The notes: generated by a model from the letters alone, not told the origin. Shown: positions 1 to 10,248, counted from the stretch's first letter. The stretch: 64,000 bases of DNA from an uncultured Desulfuromonadales bacterium (GCA_947259685.1 CAMYNC010000009.1:18658-82657), one strand, 5' to 3'. Program-made: numbers and translations.

Positions 1-1995
1 ATTGAAACCGGTTTGCATGGTCTCAGCGGAGAGCATCACCTGGGGCAGAAAAATCTGATTCTTGCCAAAGCGCTTGCCGACCTCCTCCAGGCCGGGCAAC
101 ATCCCCTCGTTACTGATCTGCAGCGGCTCAAGCCCTGCGCCGATAGCCGTCTCGATCAGTGCAACAATACCATCCCTATCGCCTTCGATTATCGCCCTGG
201 CCAATTTTTCGCGGATCGGCAATTCTACCTCGGCGCCGGTCGGAGCGGATAGCGGTGCGCCAGTCTGCTGGCCATAGTGGGCAATGTAGCCTTCAGCACG
301 CTGATCCTGGCCGAACAACACCTTGGCCGCCCGCAACACATCCATCATCCGCTCTTCCTTGGGATTGATGATCGCTGCTTTTAATCCAGCCTCAAGCGCC
401 TGGGCGAAAAAAACCGCCGAGAGCACCGGACGGGTCGGCAGGCCAAAGGAAATATTACTGACGCCGAGGACGGTCGCCAGGCCCAGTTCGTCGCGCACCA
501 GGCGCAGAGCCTGCAGGGTTTCCAGCACTCGCTTCTGCTCGGCGGATACGGTCAGAGTAAGGCAGTCGATAATCACATCCTCGCGGGCGATCCCTGCCTC
601 AAGCGCGGCCTCCAGGATAATTCTGGCCACGGCCAGACGATCTTCAGCAGTTTCAGGGATCCCCTGACCATCGAGAGCTAAGCCGATCACTGCTGCGCCA
701 TACTTTTTCGCCAGCGGCAAAATGGCTTTAAGACTCTTCTCCTCTCCGGACACCGAGTTGATCAGAACCTTGCCGTCGGCGGCCTTTAGTCCCCGTTCCA
801 GAGCAAGCGGATCAGACGAGTCGAGAACCAGCGGTGCACCAACCACACCGGTAACGGCAAACACCGCGCGTTCCAGCGCCAAAGGCTCATCGACGCCGGG
901 GGCTCCGCAGTTGACATCGAGCAGTTCCGCTCCGGCCGCCACCTGCTGCTGGGCCTCGCTGCGAATGTAGGCGGTTTTCCCTTCACGCAGTTCGGCACTG
1001 TAGCCTTTTTTCCCGGTCGGATTGATCCGCTCGCCGATCACCATACAGGCGGCCTTACCACCGACTTCGACGGTCTGCGTCCGGCTGGACAGAAAACAGC
1101 GCCGAGCAGCCGGCTGCCAGCGTTGGTCCAGGCCCACCAGGGCCTGCTGCATCGCCTGAATATGGGTCGGTGTGGTGCCACAACAACCACCGATCACCCG
1201 CACACCCAGCGCTAGCAAGCGTTCATGATAAGCGGTCATCTCCTGCGGGGTACCGGGGAAGACGGTTTCGCCGTCGCGCAGCACCGGCAGGCCGGCGTTC
1301 GCCTGGGCGATCAGCGGCCGAGTGGTCACTGCGCGCATCTTGGCCAGAATTTCGTAAATGCCATCGATCCCCAGGCCGCAATTGGAGCCGATCACATCGA
1401 CCCCCAACCCATCCAGGGTCACTGCTGCAGCTTCCGGTGGGGTCCCAAGGACCGTCCGGCCGCCGTCATCAAATGTCAGTAGCGCCAACAGCGGCAGTTC
1501 ACTGTACTGCTTGGCGGCGATCACTGCAGCGCGCAGCTCACGGATATCGAGAAAGGTTTCAAAAGTAATCAGATCAGCGCCTGCGACAACAAAAGCTTCG
1601 ACCTGTTCGCGAAAGATTTCGACCATCTCATCGAATCCGGCATCCCCAACCGGCTCGACAAACCGCCCGGTGGGCCCGATCGATGCGGCGACAAAGGTCT
1701 TTGCCCCGGCCGCACGGCGGGCAATCTCGACCCCGGCGAGGTTGATTTCGTGCAACCGGTCCTGCAGACCATAGTGCGCCAGCTTGGGACGGCTACCGCC
1801 AAAGGTATTGGTGACGATAATATCGGCACCGGCGGAAACGTATTCAGCGTGCACCGCTTCGACCACTTCCGGCTGCTGGAGATTCATCGCCTCAGGGGAG
1901 GCGCCGGCGGCCAAGCCGCGCGCCTGCAACATGGTGCCCATGGCACCGTCCAGCACCAGCACCCGATCACCCAGGGCCTGCAAAAAACTGCTCAT
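1..1995 (-). CDS. metH: Cobalamin-dependent methionine synthase, N-terminal 665 residues (runs off the left edge)
   Basis: Transfers a methyl group from methyltetrahydrofolate to homocysteine through protein-bound cobalamin. The reading frame stays open from the ATG at 1995 to base 1. Residues about 1-300 form the homocysteine-binding barrel, starting with a DGAMGTM motif. Its zinc ligands are visible as Cys206 (GSNCG) and Cys271-Cys272 (GGCCGTTP). Residues about 310-570 form the pterin-binding barrel (VIGERINPTGKKGY). The last visible part is the start of the cobalamin cap domain. Whether the C-terminal reactivation domain exists cannot be seen. An AGGA ribosome site lies upstream. It is the last visible gene of the murI-gerM-metH run. 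As a cobalamin user it fits the cob operon in the same window. Confidence 0.95.
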   Translation of the reverse strand, partial: MSSFLQALGDRVLVLDGAMGTMLQARGLAAGASPEAMNLQQPEVVEAVHAEYVSAGADIIVTNTFGGSRPKLAHYGLQDRLHEINLAGVEIARRAAGAKTFVAASIGPTGRFVEPVGDAGFDEMVEIFREQVEAFVVAGADLITFETFLDIRELRAAVIAAKQYSELPLLALLTFDDGGRTVLGTPPEAAAVTLDGLGVDVIGSNCGLGIDGIYEILAKMRAVTTRPLIAQANAGLPVLRDGETVFPGTPQEMTAYHERLLALGVRVIGGCCGTTPTHIQAMQQALVGLDQRWQPAARRCFLSSRTQTVEVGGKAACMVIGERINPTGKKGYSAELREGKTAYIRSEAQQQVAAGAELLDVNCGAPGVDEPLALERAVFAVTGVVGAPLVLDSSDPLALERGLKAADGKVLINSVSGEEKSLKAILPLAKKYGAAVIGLALDGQGIPETAEDRLAVARIILEAALEAGIAREDVIIDCLTLTVSAEQKRVLETLQALRLVRDELGLATVLGVSNISFGLPTRPVLSAVFFAQALEAGLKAAIINPKEERMMDVLRAAKVLFGQDQRAEGYIAHYGQQTGAPLSAPTGAEVELPIREKLARAIIEGDRDGIVALIETAIGAGLEPLQISNEGMLPGLEEVGKRFGKNQIFLPQVMLSAETMQTGFN

Positions 1996-2038
1996 AAGAT
2001 ATAATCCTGTTCGGTAGAATTTTTTCAGAATGCTTCGG

Positions 2039-2620
2039 TTATTTTTTCCGCTGCGGACCAGACTCGGGAGGACGGCTGTAGCTGAAATCGGCGTAGATCG
2101 GCTGATCGATGCGGACATGGCCTTTCAGGGTCTGCTGCGGCTGCCCCTCAACCAGAATCTGCACTTGCCGCAGATAGGAGAAATTTTCCACCAGGCTGTT
2201 GGTCAAACTGTACACCGTCAACAGCTCGGAGAGGCTGCCGCCGGGATGATGATCGACCAGCTGGCGGGTGAAATCGACCCGCACCAGATCGTTCTCCAGC
2301 TCGACAGAAAGAATTCTTGCCTGCTCCGGCAGGACCGGCTGCTGCCCCTGCTGCGAACCTTTGACCAGCTCACTGAGCAGCGAGATGATACATTCGCGAT
2401 CATCTTCACAGCCACGGATCTGCCGTCCTTCCGGGAGCAAATAACTGCCGTTGCTGTCGGCGAAGAACAGTTCGATATCACGTGGCGGTAGCTCCGGTTC
2501 GACCAGGATCGGGATCCGCTGATCCGGCTGGCGAGCCTCCTTGAGAAAATAGCCGATGCCATAGCCGGCAAGGATGCCGACTACAACCAACCCAAGTATC
2601 CAAAAGCTCGCTTTTTTCAT
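2039..2620 (-). CDS. GerMN-domain protein, membrane-anchored
   Basis: 193 residues. The N-terminus has one hydrophobic segment (about residues 5-24) after two lysines, which suggests a membrane anchor with the rest outside the cytoplasm. The remainder resembles the GerMN (sporulation/germination GerM) domain, with the typical ending in a hydrophilic tail after QTLKGHVRIDQPI. The family occurs in many non-sporulating bacteria and its role there is unknown. I chose the ATG at 2620 because an AGAGG ribosome site precedes it; an earlier in-frame start at 2656 would overlap the end of murI. It lies 32 bases after murI and about 43 bases before metH, so it is probably co-transcribed with both. Confidence 0.8.
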   Translation of the reverse strand: MKKASFWILGLVVVGILAGYGIGYFLKEARQPDQRIPILVEPELPPRDIELFFADSNGSYLLPEGRQIRGCEDDRECIISLLSELVKGSQQGQQPVLPEQARILSVELENDLVRVDFTRQLVDHHPGGSLSELLTVYSLTNSLVENFSYLRQVQILVEGQPQQTLKGHVRIDQPIYADFSYSRPPESGPQRKK

Positions 2621-2652
2621 TGCTGCCTCTATTGCTGAGAATTGAACCGGCC

Positions 2653-3447
2653 TCAACCGATCCGCACCTGTTCGACCTGGGCCAACTCATCGCCAAGAAA
2701 GGCCCGACCAACGCGTTCGAAACGGGTTGGCACATCGGTGACAAAAAACGCCCTTCGGCCACCATGCTCTGGCCGCGCCAGCCCCTGCTGCTGAAACAGC
2801 TCGACCACCCGTAAGGCGGTCTCTTCAGCTGAATCGACCAGCCGCACCCCGGGTCCAAGAACCTGTTGCAAAGTGTTACGTAGCAAGGGATAGTGCGTAC
2901 AACCGAGCACCAGAGTATCGATCCGGGCAGCGATCAATGGCTGCAAATATTCCTGGGCGGTTAACCTGGCGACCTCATGTTCAGCCCAGCCCTCTTCGGC
3001 CAGCGGGACAAACAGCGGGCAGGCCTGCGCCACCACCTGCGCCGCCGGCTGCAGCTGCTGAATCGCTTCGGTGTAACGGCCGCTATTGATCGTCCCTTCG
3101 GTGCCGATCACCCCGATCCGCCGATTCACGCTGCCGGCTGCCCTTCGGGCGCCAGGTTCGATCACCCCAATGACCGGCAACTGGAAACGTTGCCGCAACT
3201 TCGGCAAGGCCACCGCCGAAGCGGTATTGCAGGCAACCACCAGCAGCTTAACCCCCTGATCGACCAGAAAACCGGCAGCCTCCAGGGCATATTGTTCAAC
3301 CGTGGCCGCGCTTTTGGTCCCGTAAGGCACCCGGGCGGTATCGCCAAGGTAAAGCAGATCCTCCCCCGGCAACAGCTGCATAATTTCTTTGAACACGGTC
3401 AGCCCGCCGACCCCGGAATCGAAAATTCCGATTGCACGATGCAGCAC
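2653..3447 (-). CDS. murI: Glutamate racemase
   Basis: Converts L-glutamate to D-glutamate for peptidoglycan synthesis in the cytoplasm. The length of 264 residues is normal. The N-terminal IGIFDSGVGGLTV motif, and the two catalytic cysteines in VVACNTAS (Cys73) and LGCTHYP (Cys183), are all present, so the enzyme should be active. It is the first gene of a probable three-gene unit with the GerM-domain gene and metH. A possible sigma-70 promoter lies about 150 bases upstream. Confidence 0.97.
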   Translation of the reverse strand: MLHRAIGIFDSGVGGLTVFKEIMQLLPGEDLLYLGDTARVPYGTKSAATVEQYALEAAGFLVDQGVKLLVVACNTASAVALPKLRQRFQLPVIGVIEPGARRAAGSVNRRIGVIGTEGTINSGRYTEAIQQLQPAAQVVAQACPLFVPLAEEGWAEHEVARLTAQEYLQPLIAARIDTLVLGCTHYPLLRNTLQQVLGPGVRLVDSAEETALRVVELFQQQGLARPEHGGRRAFFVTDVPTRFERVGRAFLGDELAQVEQVRIG

Positions 3448-3593
3448 AAATACTCCAACTTAAAAAGCGCAACACTCAATAGCTGTCACGGCAATGATTT
3501 GGGGCCGGTTTTCCGAACTCGGCATATGGGCTGCCAACGACAGAATACAAACTGTAGCATACCGCCAATAATCGCCAGCAGACCAAGGGAGTC

Positions 3594-3622
3594 ATCCTAT
3601 TGAAGCACCTGGGTAAAGTCAA
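3594..3622 (-). promoter_or_regulatory. Possible sigma-70 promoter for murI operon
   Basis: Read on the minus strand, TTGACT is followed after 17 bases by TAGGAT, close to the -35 and -10 consensus. It would give a leader of about 140 bases before murI. This rests on pattern only. Confidence 0.4.
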
Positions 3623-3725
3623 GATTTACAGGCTTTTAGCACTTTTTATCGGCGCCAAAATCTGTTAGTCTGCGGATATTTCTTTCTCAATTTTTGCTCA
3701 TGTTGCAATCAACAAGGAGGATGTC

Positions 3726-4058
3726 ATGGGCTGGTCCGAAGTTATGGATTTTATCAACCGCTTCCGTACCGACCAGATTATGCAGCAACTGGAGGCCTGG
3801 AACATTGCCGAACTGAATTCCAACCCCTGGTTTCTCGGCGGCTTCGCTGCGGCTGTGCTTATCACTTACCTGATCGGCTGGCGGGCGATCTCAGCTTTTC
3901 TGGTCGGCATCGGCGGCTTTGCTCTGGTGCTGTCCTGGACCCTGGCCAAGGGCACCGGCAAAGAAGGACTCGAAGGCGGCGGCCTGTACGTGATCATCGG
4001 TGGCGGAGCGGTGGCGATCGGCCTGTTTATCTATCTGCTGTTTGTCAAATCCGAATAG
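3726..4058 (+). CDS. Small membrane protein of unknown function
   Basis: 110 residues. After a short amphipathic N-terminus (about 1-35), three hydrophobic stretches follow (about 38-52, 57-75 and 87-107), giving two or three membrane segments. A glycine-rich loop (GTGKEGLEGGG) lies between the last two. I do not recognise a characterised family. The start has a very strong ribosome site (AAGGAGG, seven bases before the ATG). It is followed after about 95 bases by a small cytochrome c gene on the same strand, so the two may be expressed together, perhaps in electron transfer at the membrane. That link is inference from position only. Confidence 0.75.
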   Translation: MGWSEVMDFINRFRTDQIMQQLEAWNIAELNSNPWFLGGFAAAVLITYLIGWRAISAFLVGIGGFALVLSWTLAKGTGKEGLEGGGLYVIIGGGAVAIGLFIYLLFVKSE

Positions 4059-4153
4059 CAGGATTGACCCCACCGCTTACCCTGTAGCAGTATAAGTCCA
4101 AAACAACTGAGTTTTTCTTATCGTAAAACTCTCTGCCGGATTGGAGTCAGTCG

Positions 4154-4408
4154 ATGAAAAAAAGGGATATTTTCCTGCTGCTGGGGGGGCTGGGGATTGT
4201 CGGGGTGCTGTGGATGGCCCCCGAAGAGACCACCAAACGGGTGCCGAAAAACGACACCCACCAGCGGATGTATGAGGTTTTCAACAGCGAAGGCAAAAAA
4301 GCCGCCGGGAAGCTTTGCCAGGAATGCCACAACGCCGACGGCGTCCCCTTTCCAGAAGGCCATCCCGCCAAGTTCCGCTGCCTGTTTTGCCACAAGTTAG
4401 ATCAGTAA
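4154..4408 (+). CDS. Small membrane-anchored diheme c-type cytochrome
   Basis: 84 residues. An N-terminal hydrophobic segment (about residues 5-22) after KKRD acts as an uncleaved anchor or signal peptide. Two CxxCH haem-binding motifs follow: CQECH near residue 56 and CLFCH near residue 76. Spacing and length suggest a tiny periplasmic diheme electron carrier. Multihaem and small cytochromes of this kind are common in Desulfuromonadales. The partner proteins are not in this window. It lies downstream of the small membrane protein on the same strand. Confidence 0.85.
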   Translation: MKKRDIFLLLGGLGIVGVLWMAPEETTKRVPKNDTHQRMYEVFNSEGKKAAGKLCQECHNADGVPFPEGHPAKFRCLFCHKLDQ

Positions 4409-4481
4409 GCGACGAACAAAATCAAAAGCCCAAAAAACAACGCTGCGATAAAACACACCGTTCACTATCCAGTTGCAAAAG

Positions 4482-4511
4482 AGCCCTTAGTCACCGCGGT
4501 GATTAGGGGCT
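4482..4511. repeat. 30-base near-perfect palindrome after the cytochrome gene
   Basis: The arms AGCCCTTAGTCACCG and its partner CGGTGATTAGGGGCT pair along the whole length with two G-T type mismatches. It starts about 73 bases after the cytochrome gene and has no T-run, so it may be a dispersed palindromic repeat or a weak terminator. Confidence 0.5.
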
Positions 4512-4518
4512 TCGCACG

Positions 4519-4558
4519 TTCCCCCTCACCCTGGCCCTCTCCCCCAGGGAGAGGGAAC
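4519..4558. repeat. CCCTCTCCC/GGGAGAGGG hairpin repeat
   Basis: The arms CCCTCTCCC (4536-4544) and GGGAGAGGG (4548-4556) form a hairpin preceded by CCCTCACCCTGG. A related shorter copy lies at 23377-23400. This kind of sequence is a common dispersed intergenic element in proteobacteria. Together with the neighbouring palindrome and terminator it fills the 327-base gap between the cytochrome gene and katG; I see no gene there. Confidence 0.6.
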
Positions 4559-4615
4559 TGTCTTCAGCGACAGCGGAAGAATGCTGCCAATCAGTTTATG
4601 AAATGACTTACTGGA

Positions 4616-4655
4616 AAGCCCCGGTCTGCATTAGCAGGCCGGGGCTTCATTTGTT
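4616..4655. terminator. Intrinsic terminator between cytochrome gene and katG
   Basis: A perfect 9-bp stem, AAGCCCCGG (4616-4624) with CCGGGGCTT (4639-4647), has a 14-base loop and is followed by CATTTGTT on the plus strand. It lies between convergent genes and could serve either. Confidence 0.6.
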
Positions 4656-4735
4656 CTGGAAATAATCGCATCCAGAGCATCCGAGTTGCAGTTCAGAATC
4701 CGCTTCAGAAGCCCTCGAAGACGCTTTTACTACGC

Positions 4736-6973
<2,238 letters not shown>

Positions 6974-7058
6974 CTAATGAGTATACCCCATCAAGTAAGT
7001 TTTTTTGGGCTAGTCAATAATTTTTATTACTAAGGAAAGACTTGGAGGAAGAAAAGAA

Positions 7059-7093
7059 GAACGGCCCAACCTGAAAACCAGGCTGGGCCGTTC
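7059..7093 (-). terminator. Terminator downstream of nrdG
   Basis: The arms GAACGGCCCAACCTG (7059-7073) and CAGGCTGGGCCGTTC (7079-7093) pair along 15 bases with one G-T pair. On the minus strand the hairpin is followed by TTCTTTTCTT, so it fits the end of the nrdD-nrdG transcript. Confidence 0.7.
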
Positions 7094-7223
7094 TAATAAT
7101 TATATTCCCGGACATTATCCCGAATGATCTTTGGCTTGACAAGACCCCCAAGATTGTCTCAAGGAAACATCAGGCAGGACTAACGAGCTGGCAAAAACTG
7201 CTGGAGTGTTGCTCAGCTTCCTG

Positions 7224-7928
7224 CTAAAGCCCGCGTAATTGAACCTGCTCCACAAAGGTCCCGGCAAGGCCGACAAAACCTTCCAGCTGCTCAGGCAAAT
7301 AGGCCTCGCGCTGTTGCCAACTTGGCTCAAGCGCATGGCCGGGAACATACTGCTGCAGAACCCAAAGCGGCGCCCCCTGCAACAGCTCGCCAATGGCATC
7401 AATTTCTTGCTCGCCGACCAACTCCGGCACGCAAGTGGTGCGAAATTCAACCTCGCAGGCGGCCTGCTTGGCCAGCTCAACAGAGCAACGCAGTTTATCG
7501 ACCTGAACCGATTGACTGTGCAACTCCTGATAGCGGGGCAAAGAGGTTTTGATATCGATGGCCAGATAATCGACCAACTCTTCGGCCAACAGAAGCTCAA
7601 GGACCTGCGGCAACAGACCGTTGCTATCCAGTTTGACCTGCAGCCCCTCCTGCTTGAGCAGGCGTAAAAATGCCGGCAGACCGGCATCGAGGGTCGGTTC
7701 TCCGCCCGATATCACTACCCCGTCGATAAACGTTTTCCGTTCGCGCAGGTCTGCCAGCAACTGGTCAAGCGGGAAATCAGGATAAGTCTCCGGCTCGGTT
7801 ATCAGGCCGGGGTTATGACAAAAAGGACAGGTCAGGTTGCAACCGCCGGTAAATAGCAGCGCAGCAACCCGACCTGGAAAATCGAGCAGACTGGTGCCCT
7901 GAAATCCCTTAATCGCAAGGCGATTCAG
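7224..7928 (-). CDS. nrdG: Anaerobic ribonucleotide reductase activating protein (radical SAM)
   Basis: Uses S-adenosylmethionine and a 4Fe-4S cluster to make the glycyl radical on class III ribonucleotide reductase. The cluster motif CNLTCPFC is encoded at about residues 33-40. Downstream come SGGEPTL and the rest of the barrel, ending LRGL. The reading frame has no ATG, GTG or TTG between an upstream in-frame stop and the cluster motif. The best start is the CTG at 7928, eight bases after AAGGAG, giving MNRLAIKGFQGTSLLDFPG and 234 residues. This CTG overlaps the TGA of the preceding peptide gene (CTGA), so translation is probably coupled. The first standard start codon (TTG at 7760) would remove the cluster motif and cannot be correct. 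Confidence 0.85.
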   Translation of the reverse strand: MNRLAIKGFQGTSLLDFPGRVAALLFTGGCNLTCPFCHNPGLITEPETYPDFPLDQLLADLRERKTFIDGVVISGGEPTLDAGLPAFLRLLKQEGLQVKLDSNGLLPQVLELLLAEELVDYLAIDIKTSLPRYQELHSQSVQVDKLRCSVELAKQAACEVEFRTTCVPELVGEQEIDAIGELLQGAPLWVLQQYVPGHALEPSWQQREAYLPEQLEGFVGLAGTFVEQVQLRGL

Positions 7929-8071
7929 CGTTGCTGCTCCTTGCTGCGAAGATTGTATTCGGAACGCTCCTTGAACTCTTCTTTTTTACCGCGGTTCCAT
8001 TGCTGAACCGGGCGGAAAAAGCCACAGACTCTTGAATAGACTTCGGTCTTCTCGTCACATTTAGTCGCCAT
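7925..8071 (-). CDS. Free-standing glycyl-radical peptide of class III ribonucleotide reductase
   Basis: 48 residues, with the core TEVYSRVCGFFRPVQQWN followed by RGKKEEFKER. This matches the C-terminal tail that full-length NrdD proteins carry, where the glycine in the RVxG(Y/F) context (here Gly17) is the radical site. The peptide has its own ATG with a GAGGAG ribosome site. It is separated from nrdD by 33 bases that hold a second in-frame stop (TAA), so it is a separate gene and not readthrough. Cys5 sits where the last zinc ligand of the NrdD tail is expected. I infer that it associates with the 662-residue NrdD to form the active enzyme, much as the YfiD protein can complement pyruvate formate-lyase. 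It overlaps the nrdG start by four bases. Confidence 0.85.
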   Translation of the reverse strand: MATKCDEKTEVYSRVCGFFRPVQQWNRGKKEEFKERSEYNLRSKEQQR

Positions 8072-8104
8072 AACAACTCTCCTCAAAGTTTACTTACAGA
8101 TAAA

Positions 8105-10093
8105 TTAAGCCGCCTGGCCGGGATGATGATGGGGGCAGGCAAAATGTTCTCCAGAAATGTAGCCATGCTCTGGGCAGATGGTAAAGGTCGGGCTCAGGGT
8201 AAAATAGGGCAGATGAAAATTTTCGGCAATCCGCCTGACCAGCAACCGGGCGCTGCGCCAGTCATCCAACCGTTCGCCGAGAAAGCCGTGGAACACAGTG
8301 CCGCCGGTGTAGCGGGTCTGCAGGCCATCCTGGTGTTGCAGCGCGGCGAAGATATCCTCAGTGGTTCCGACCGGCAGCTGGGTCGAGTTGGTATAGTAGG
8401 GCTCATCGGTACCGGCGGTGATCATATCGGGATAGCGCTGACGATCACGGCTAGCCAGGCGGAAGCTGGTCCCCTCGGCCGGGGTCGCCTCCAGATTGTA
8501 GAGGTGGCCGGTCTGCTCCTGAAAGCTTTCCAGCTGTTTCCGCATGAAATCGAGGGTTGACTTGGCCAGCGATTGCCCTTCCTCGGAGTTGATGCCGCTG
8601 CCGAGCAGATTCTGGCAGGCTTCGTTCATGCCGATCAGACCGATGGTGGAGAAATGATTATCCCAGAAGCTGCCGCTGCGCTCGCGGATTGCCGAGAGGT
8701 AGAACTTGCTGTAGGGATAAAGCCCCTCCTCGGTAAACCGCTCCAGCTGTTTGCGCTTGAGCTCCAGCGATTCGAAGGCCAAAGCCATCAACTTGCCGAT
8801 GCGGTCGAAAAAGTCGACGCTGTTACTCGCCTGGTAGGCGGCGCGCGGCAGGTTGATGGTAACCACGCCGATCGAACCGGTCAGGGGGTTAGAGCCGAAC
8901 AGGCCGCCGCCGCGCCGGCGCAGTTCACGGTTATCGAGCCGCAGTCGGCAGCACATCGAGCGGGCATCTTCCGGATCCATATCGGAATTGACGAAGTTGC
9001 TGAAATAAGGGATACCGTACTTGGCGGTCATCTCCCAGACCGGCTGCAGCCGATCGCTCTCCCAGTCGATGTCGCGGGTAATATTGTAGGTCGGGATCGG
9101 AAAGGAAAAAATCCGCCCGGAAGAGTCGCCGTTCATCATCACTTCACAGAAAGCGCGATTGAGCAGATCCATTTCGGCCTGAAATTCTCCGTAGCTGCGT
9201 TCCTGCAGCTCGCCACCGATCACCACCGCCTCAGCAGCCATATTCGACGGCACCATCATGTCCATGGTGATGTTGGTGAAAGGCGTCTGGAAACCGACCC
9301 GGGTCGGAACGTTCATGTTAAAGACGAACTCCTGCAGGCACTGTTTGACTTCGGCGTAGCTCAGTCCGTCGTAGCCGATAAAGGGTGCCAGCAGGGTGTC
9401 GAAGTTGGCGAAAGCCTGGGCGCCGGCGGCTTCTCCCTGCAGGGTGTAGAAGAAGTTAACGACCTGTCCGAGGGCGCTACGGAAATGCTTCGGCGGGCCG
9501 CTCTGGACCTTGCCGTAAGCGCCGGTGAAGCCCTTGAGCAACAGATCCTTCAGGTCCCAGCCGCAGCAATAGACCGACAACATACCCAGGTCATGGATAT
9601 GGTAATCCCCTTCACGGTGAGCATCGGCCACGCTTGCCGGGTAGATCTTATTCAACCAGTAATTGCTGGTGATATTGGCGGCGATATGATTGTTGAGCCC
9701 CTGCAGCGAGTAACCCATGTTGGCGTTTTCGTTGACCCGCCAGTCTTCGCGCACCAGGTAGGAATCGATCGCTTCGATCGACTGCTGCATGAATTCTTTG
9801 GTCTGACGCAGGCTTTCATGCTGCTTGCGGTAGAGAATGTAGGCTTTGGCGGTCTGGGCATGTCCGTTTTCGATGAGGATTTTCTCAACCAGGTCCTGAA
9901 CGTTTTCTACCGTCGGGACCCGACCATCTTTATACAGGACCGAGAGAATTCCGCCGACCTGGTGGGTGATATCAGCGGCTTTGCGCATGTCGCTGCCACC
10001 GACGGCACGGACCGCCTTTTCGATCGCCTGGGCGATCTTCTGCTCTTCGTAGGGGACCAGTCGGCCGTCCCGTTTGCGGATAAAATCGATCAT
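8105..10093 (-). CDS. nrdD: Anaerobic (class III) ribonucleoside-triphosphate reductase, large part lacking the glycyl-radical tail
   Basis: Reduces ribonucleotides to deoxyribonucleotides without oxygen. Residues about 1-95 form an ATP-cone allosteric domain (FIRKRDGRLVPYEE). The catalytic barrel follows, with SMCCRLRLDN and NPLTGSIGVVTINLP. The protein ends at CPEHGYISGEHFACP plus a short HHHPGQAA tail. This is where full-length NrdD would complete its zinc site and continue to the radical glycine; that remainder is on the separate 48-residue peptide just downstream. A GGAGG ribosome site precedes the ATG. Two NrdR-like boxes flank and overlap a promoter about 100 bases upstream. Confidence 0.95.
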   Translation of the reverse strand: MIDFIRKRDGRLVPYEEQKIAQAIEKAVRAVGGSDMRKAADITHQVGGILSVLYKDGRVPTVENVQDLVEKILIENGHAQTAKAYILYRKQHESLRQTKEFMQQSIEAIDSYLVREDWRVNENANMGYSLQGLNNHIAANITSNYWLNKIYPASVADAHREGDYHIHDLGMLSVYCCGWDLKDLLLKGFTGAYGKVQSGPPKHFRSALGQVVNFFYTLQGEAAGAQAFANFDTLLAPFIGYDGLSYAEVKQCLQEFVFNMNVPTRVGFQTPFTNITMDMMVPSNMAAEAVVIGGELQERSYGEFQAEMDLLNRAFCEVMMNGDSSGRIFSFPIPTYNITRDIDWESDRLQPVWEMTAKYGIPYFSNFVNSDMDPEDARSMCCRLRLDNRELRRRGGGLFGSNPLTGSIGVVTINLPRAAYQASNSVDFFDRIGKLMALAFESLELKRKQLERFTEEGLYPYSKFYLSAIRERSGSFWDNHFSTIGLIGMNEACQNLLGSGINSEEGQSLAKSTLDFMRKQLESFQEQTGHLYNLEATPAEGTSFRLASRDRQRYPDMITAGTDEPYYTNSTQLPVGTTEDIFAALQHQDGLQTRYTGGTVFHGFLGERLDDWRSARLLVRRIAENFHLPYFTLSPTFTICPEHGYISGEHFACPHHHPGQAA

Positions 10094-10197
10094 GCTTGCC
10101 TCCCTGCCTGAAGATGCAGGTTAATAAGCCACTACTCATTTCATTATCCAGAAGCAGTGGCCAAAAGATTCCATATAGCCAACATTCAATGTTGGAG

Positions 10198-10225
10198 AAT
10201 CTACCACAACATATCCACTTGTCAA
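10198..10225 (-). promoter_or_regulatory. Probable sigma-70 promoter of the nrdD operon
   Basis: On the minus strand TTGACA (10225-10220) is followed after 16 bases by TAGATT (10203-10198). The first NrdR-like box lies within the spacer between the two elements, which suits repression. The leader to nrdD would be about 100 bases. Confidence 0.6.
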
Positions 10226-10248
10226 AAGGCAAAAACACTAGATATTGT
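10204..10248 (-). promoter_or_regulatory. Pair of NrdR-like operator boxes
   Basis: ACACTAGATATTGT (10235-10248) matches 13 of 14 positions of the known NrdR box pattern ACACWATATMTWGT. A weaker second copy, CCACAACATATCCA (10204-10217, 9 of 14), starts exactly 31 bases away. That is three helical turns, the usual spacing for NrdR. NrdR represses ribonucleotide reductase genes when dATP is plentiful. The weak box lies between the -35 and -10 elements of the predicted promoter. The rest of the 340-base gap before nikR holds nothing else I can name. Confidence 0.65.

Noticed and set aside
7011..7033. AT-rich imperfect inverted repeat upstream of katG as a PerR or Fur box
   Set aside because: The arms TAGTCAATAA and TTATTACTA differ by one base in length and do not match the 7-1-7 pattern well enough.
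8072..8107. Readthrough or selenocysteine insertion joining nrdD to the glycyl-radical peptide
   Set aside because: The frames match, but there are two TAA codons, no TGA, and a clear ribosome site before the second ATG.
8573..10111. Open frame of 512 codons on the plus strand opposite nrdD
   Set aside because: It mirrors the nrdD frame in GC-rich DNA, encodes no recognisable family and would overlap a certain gene along its whole length.
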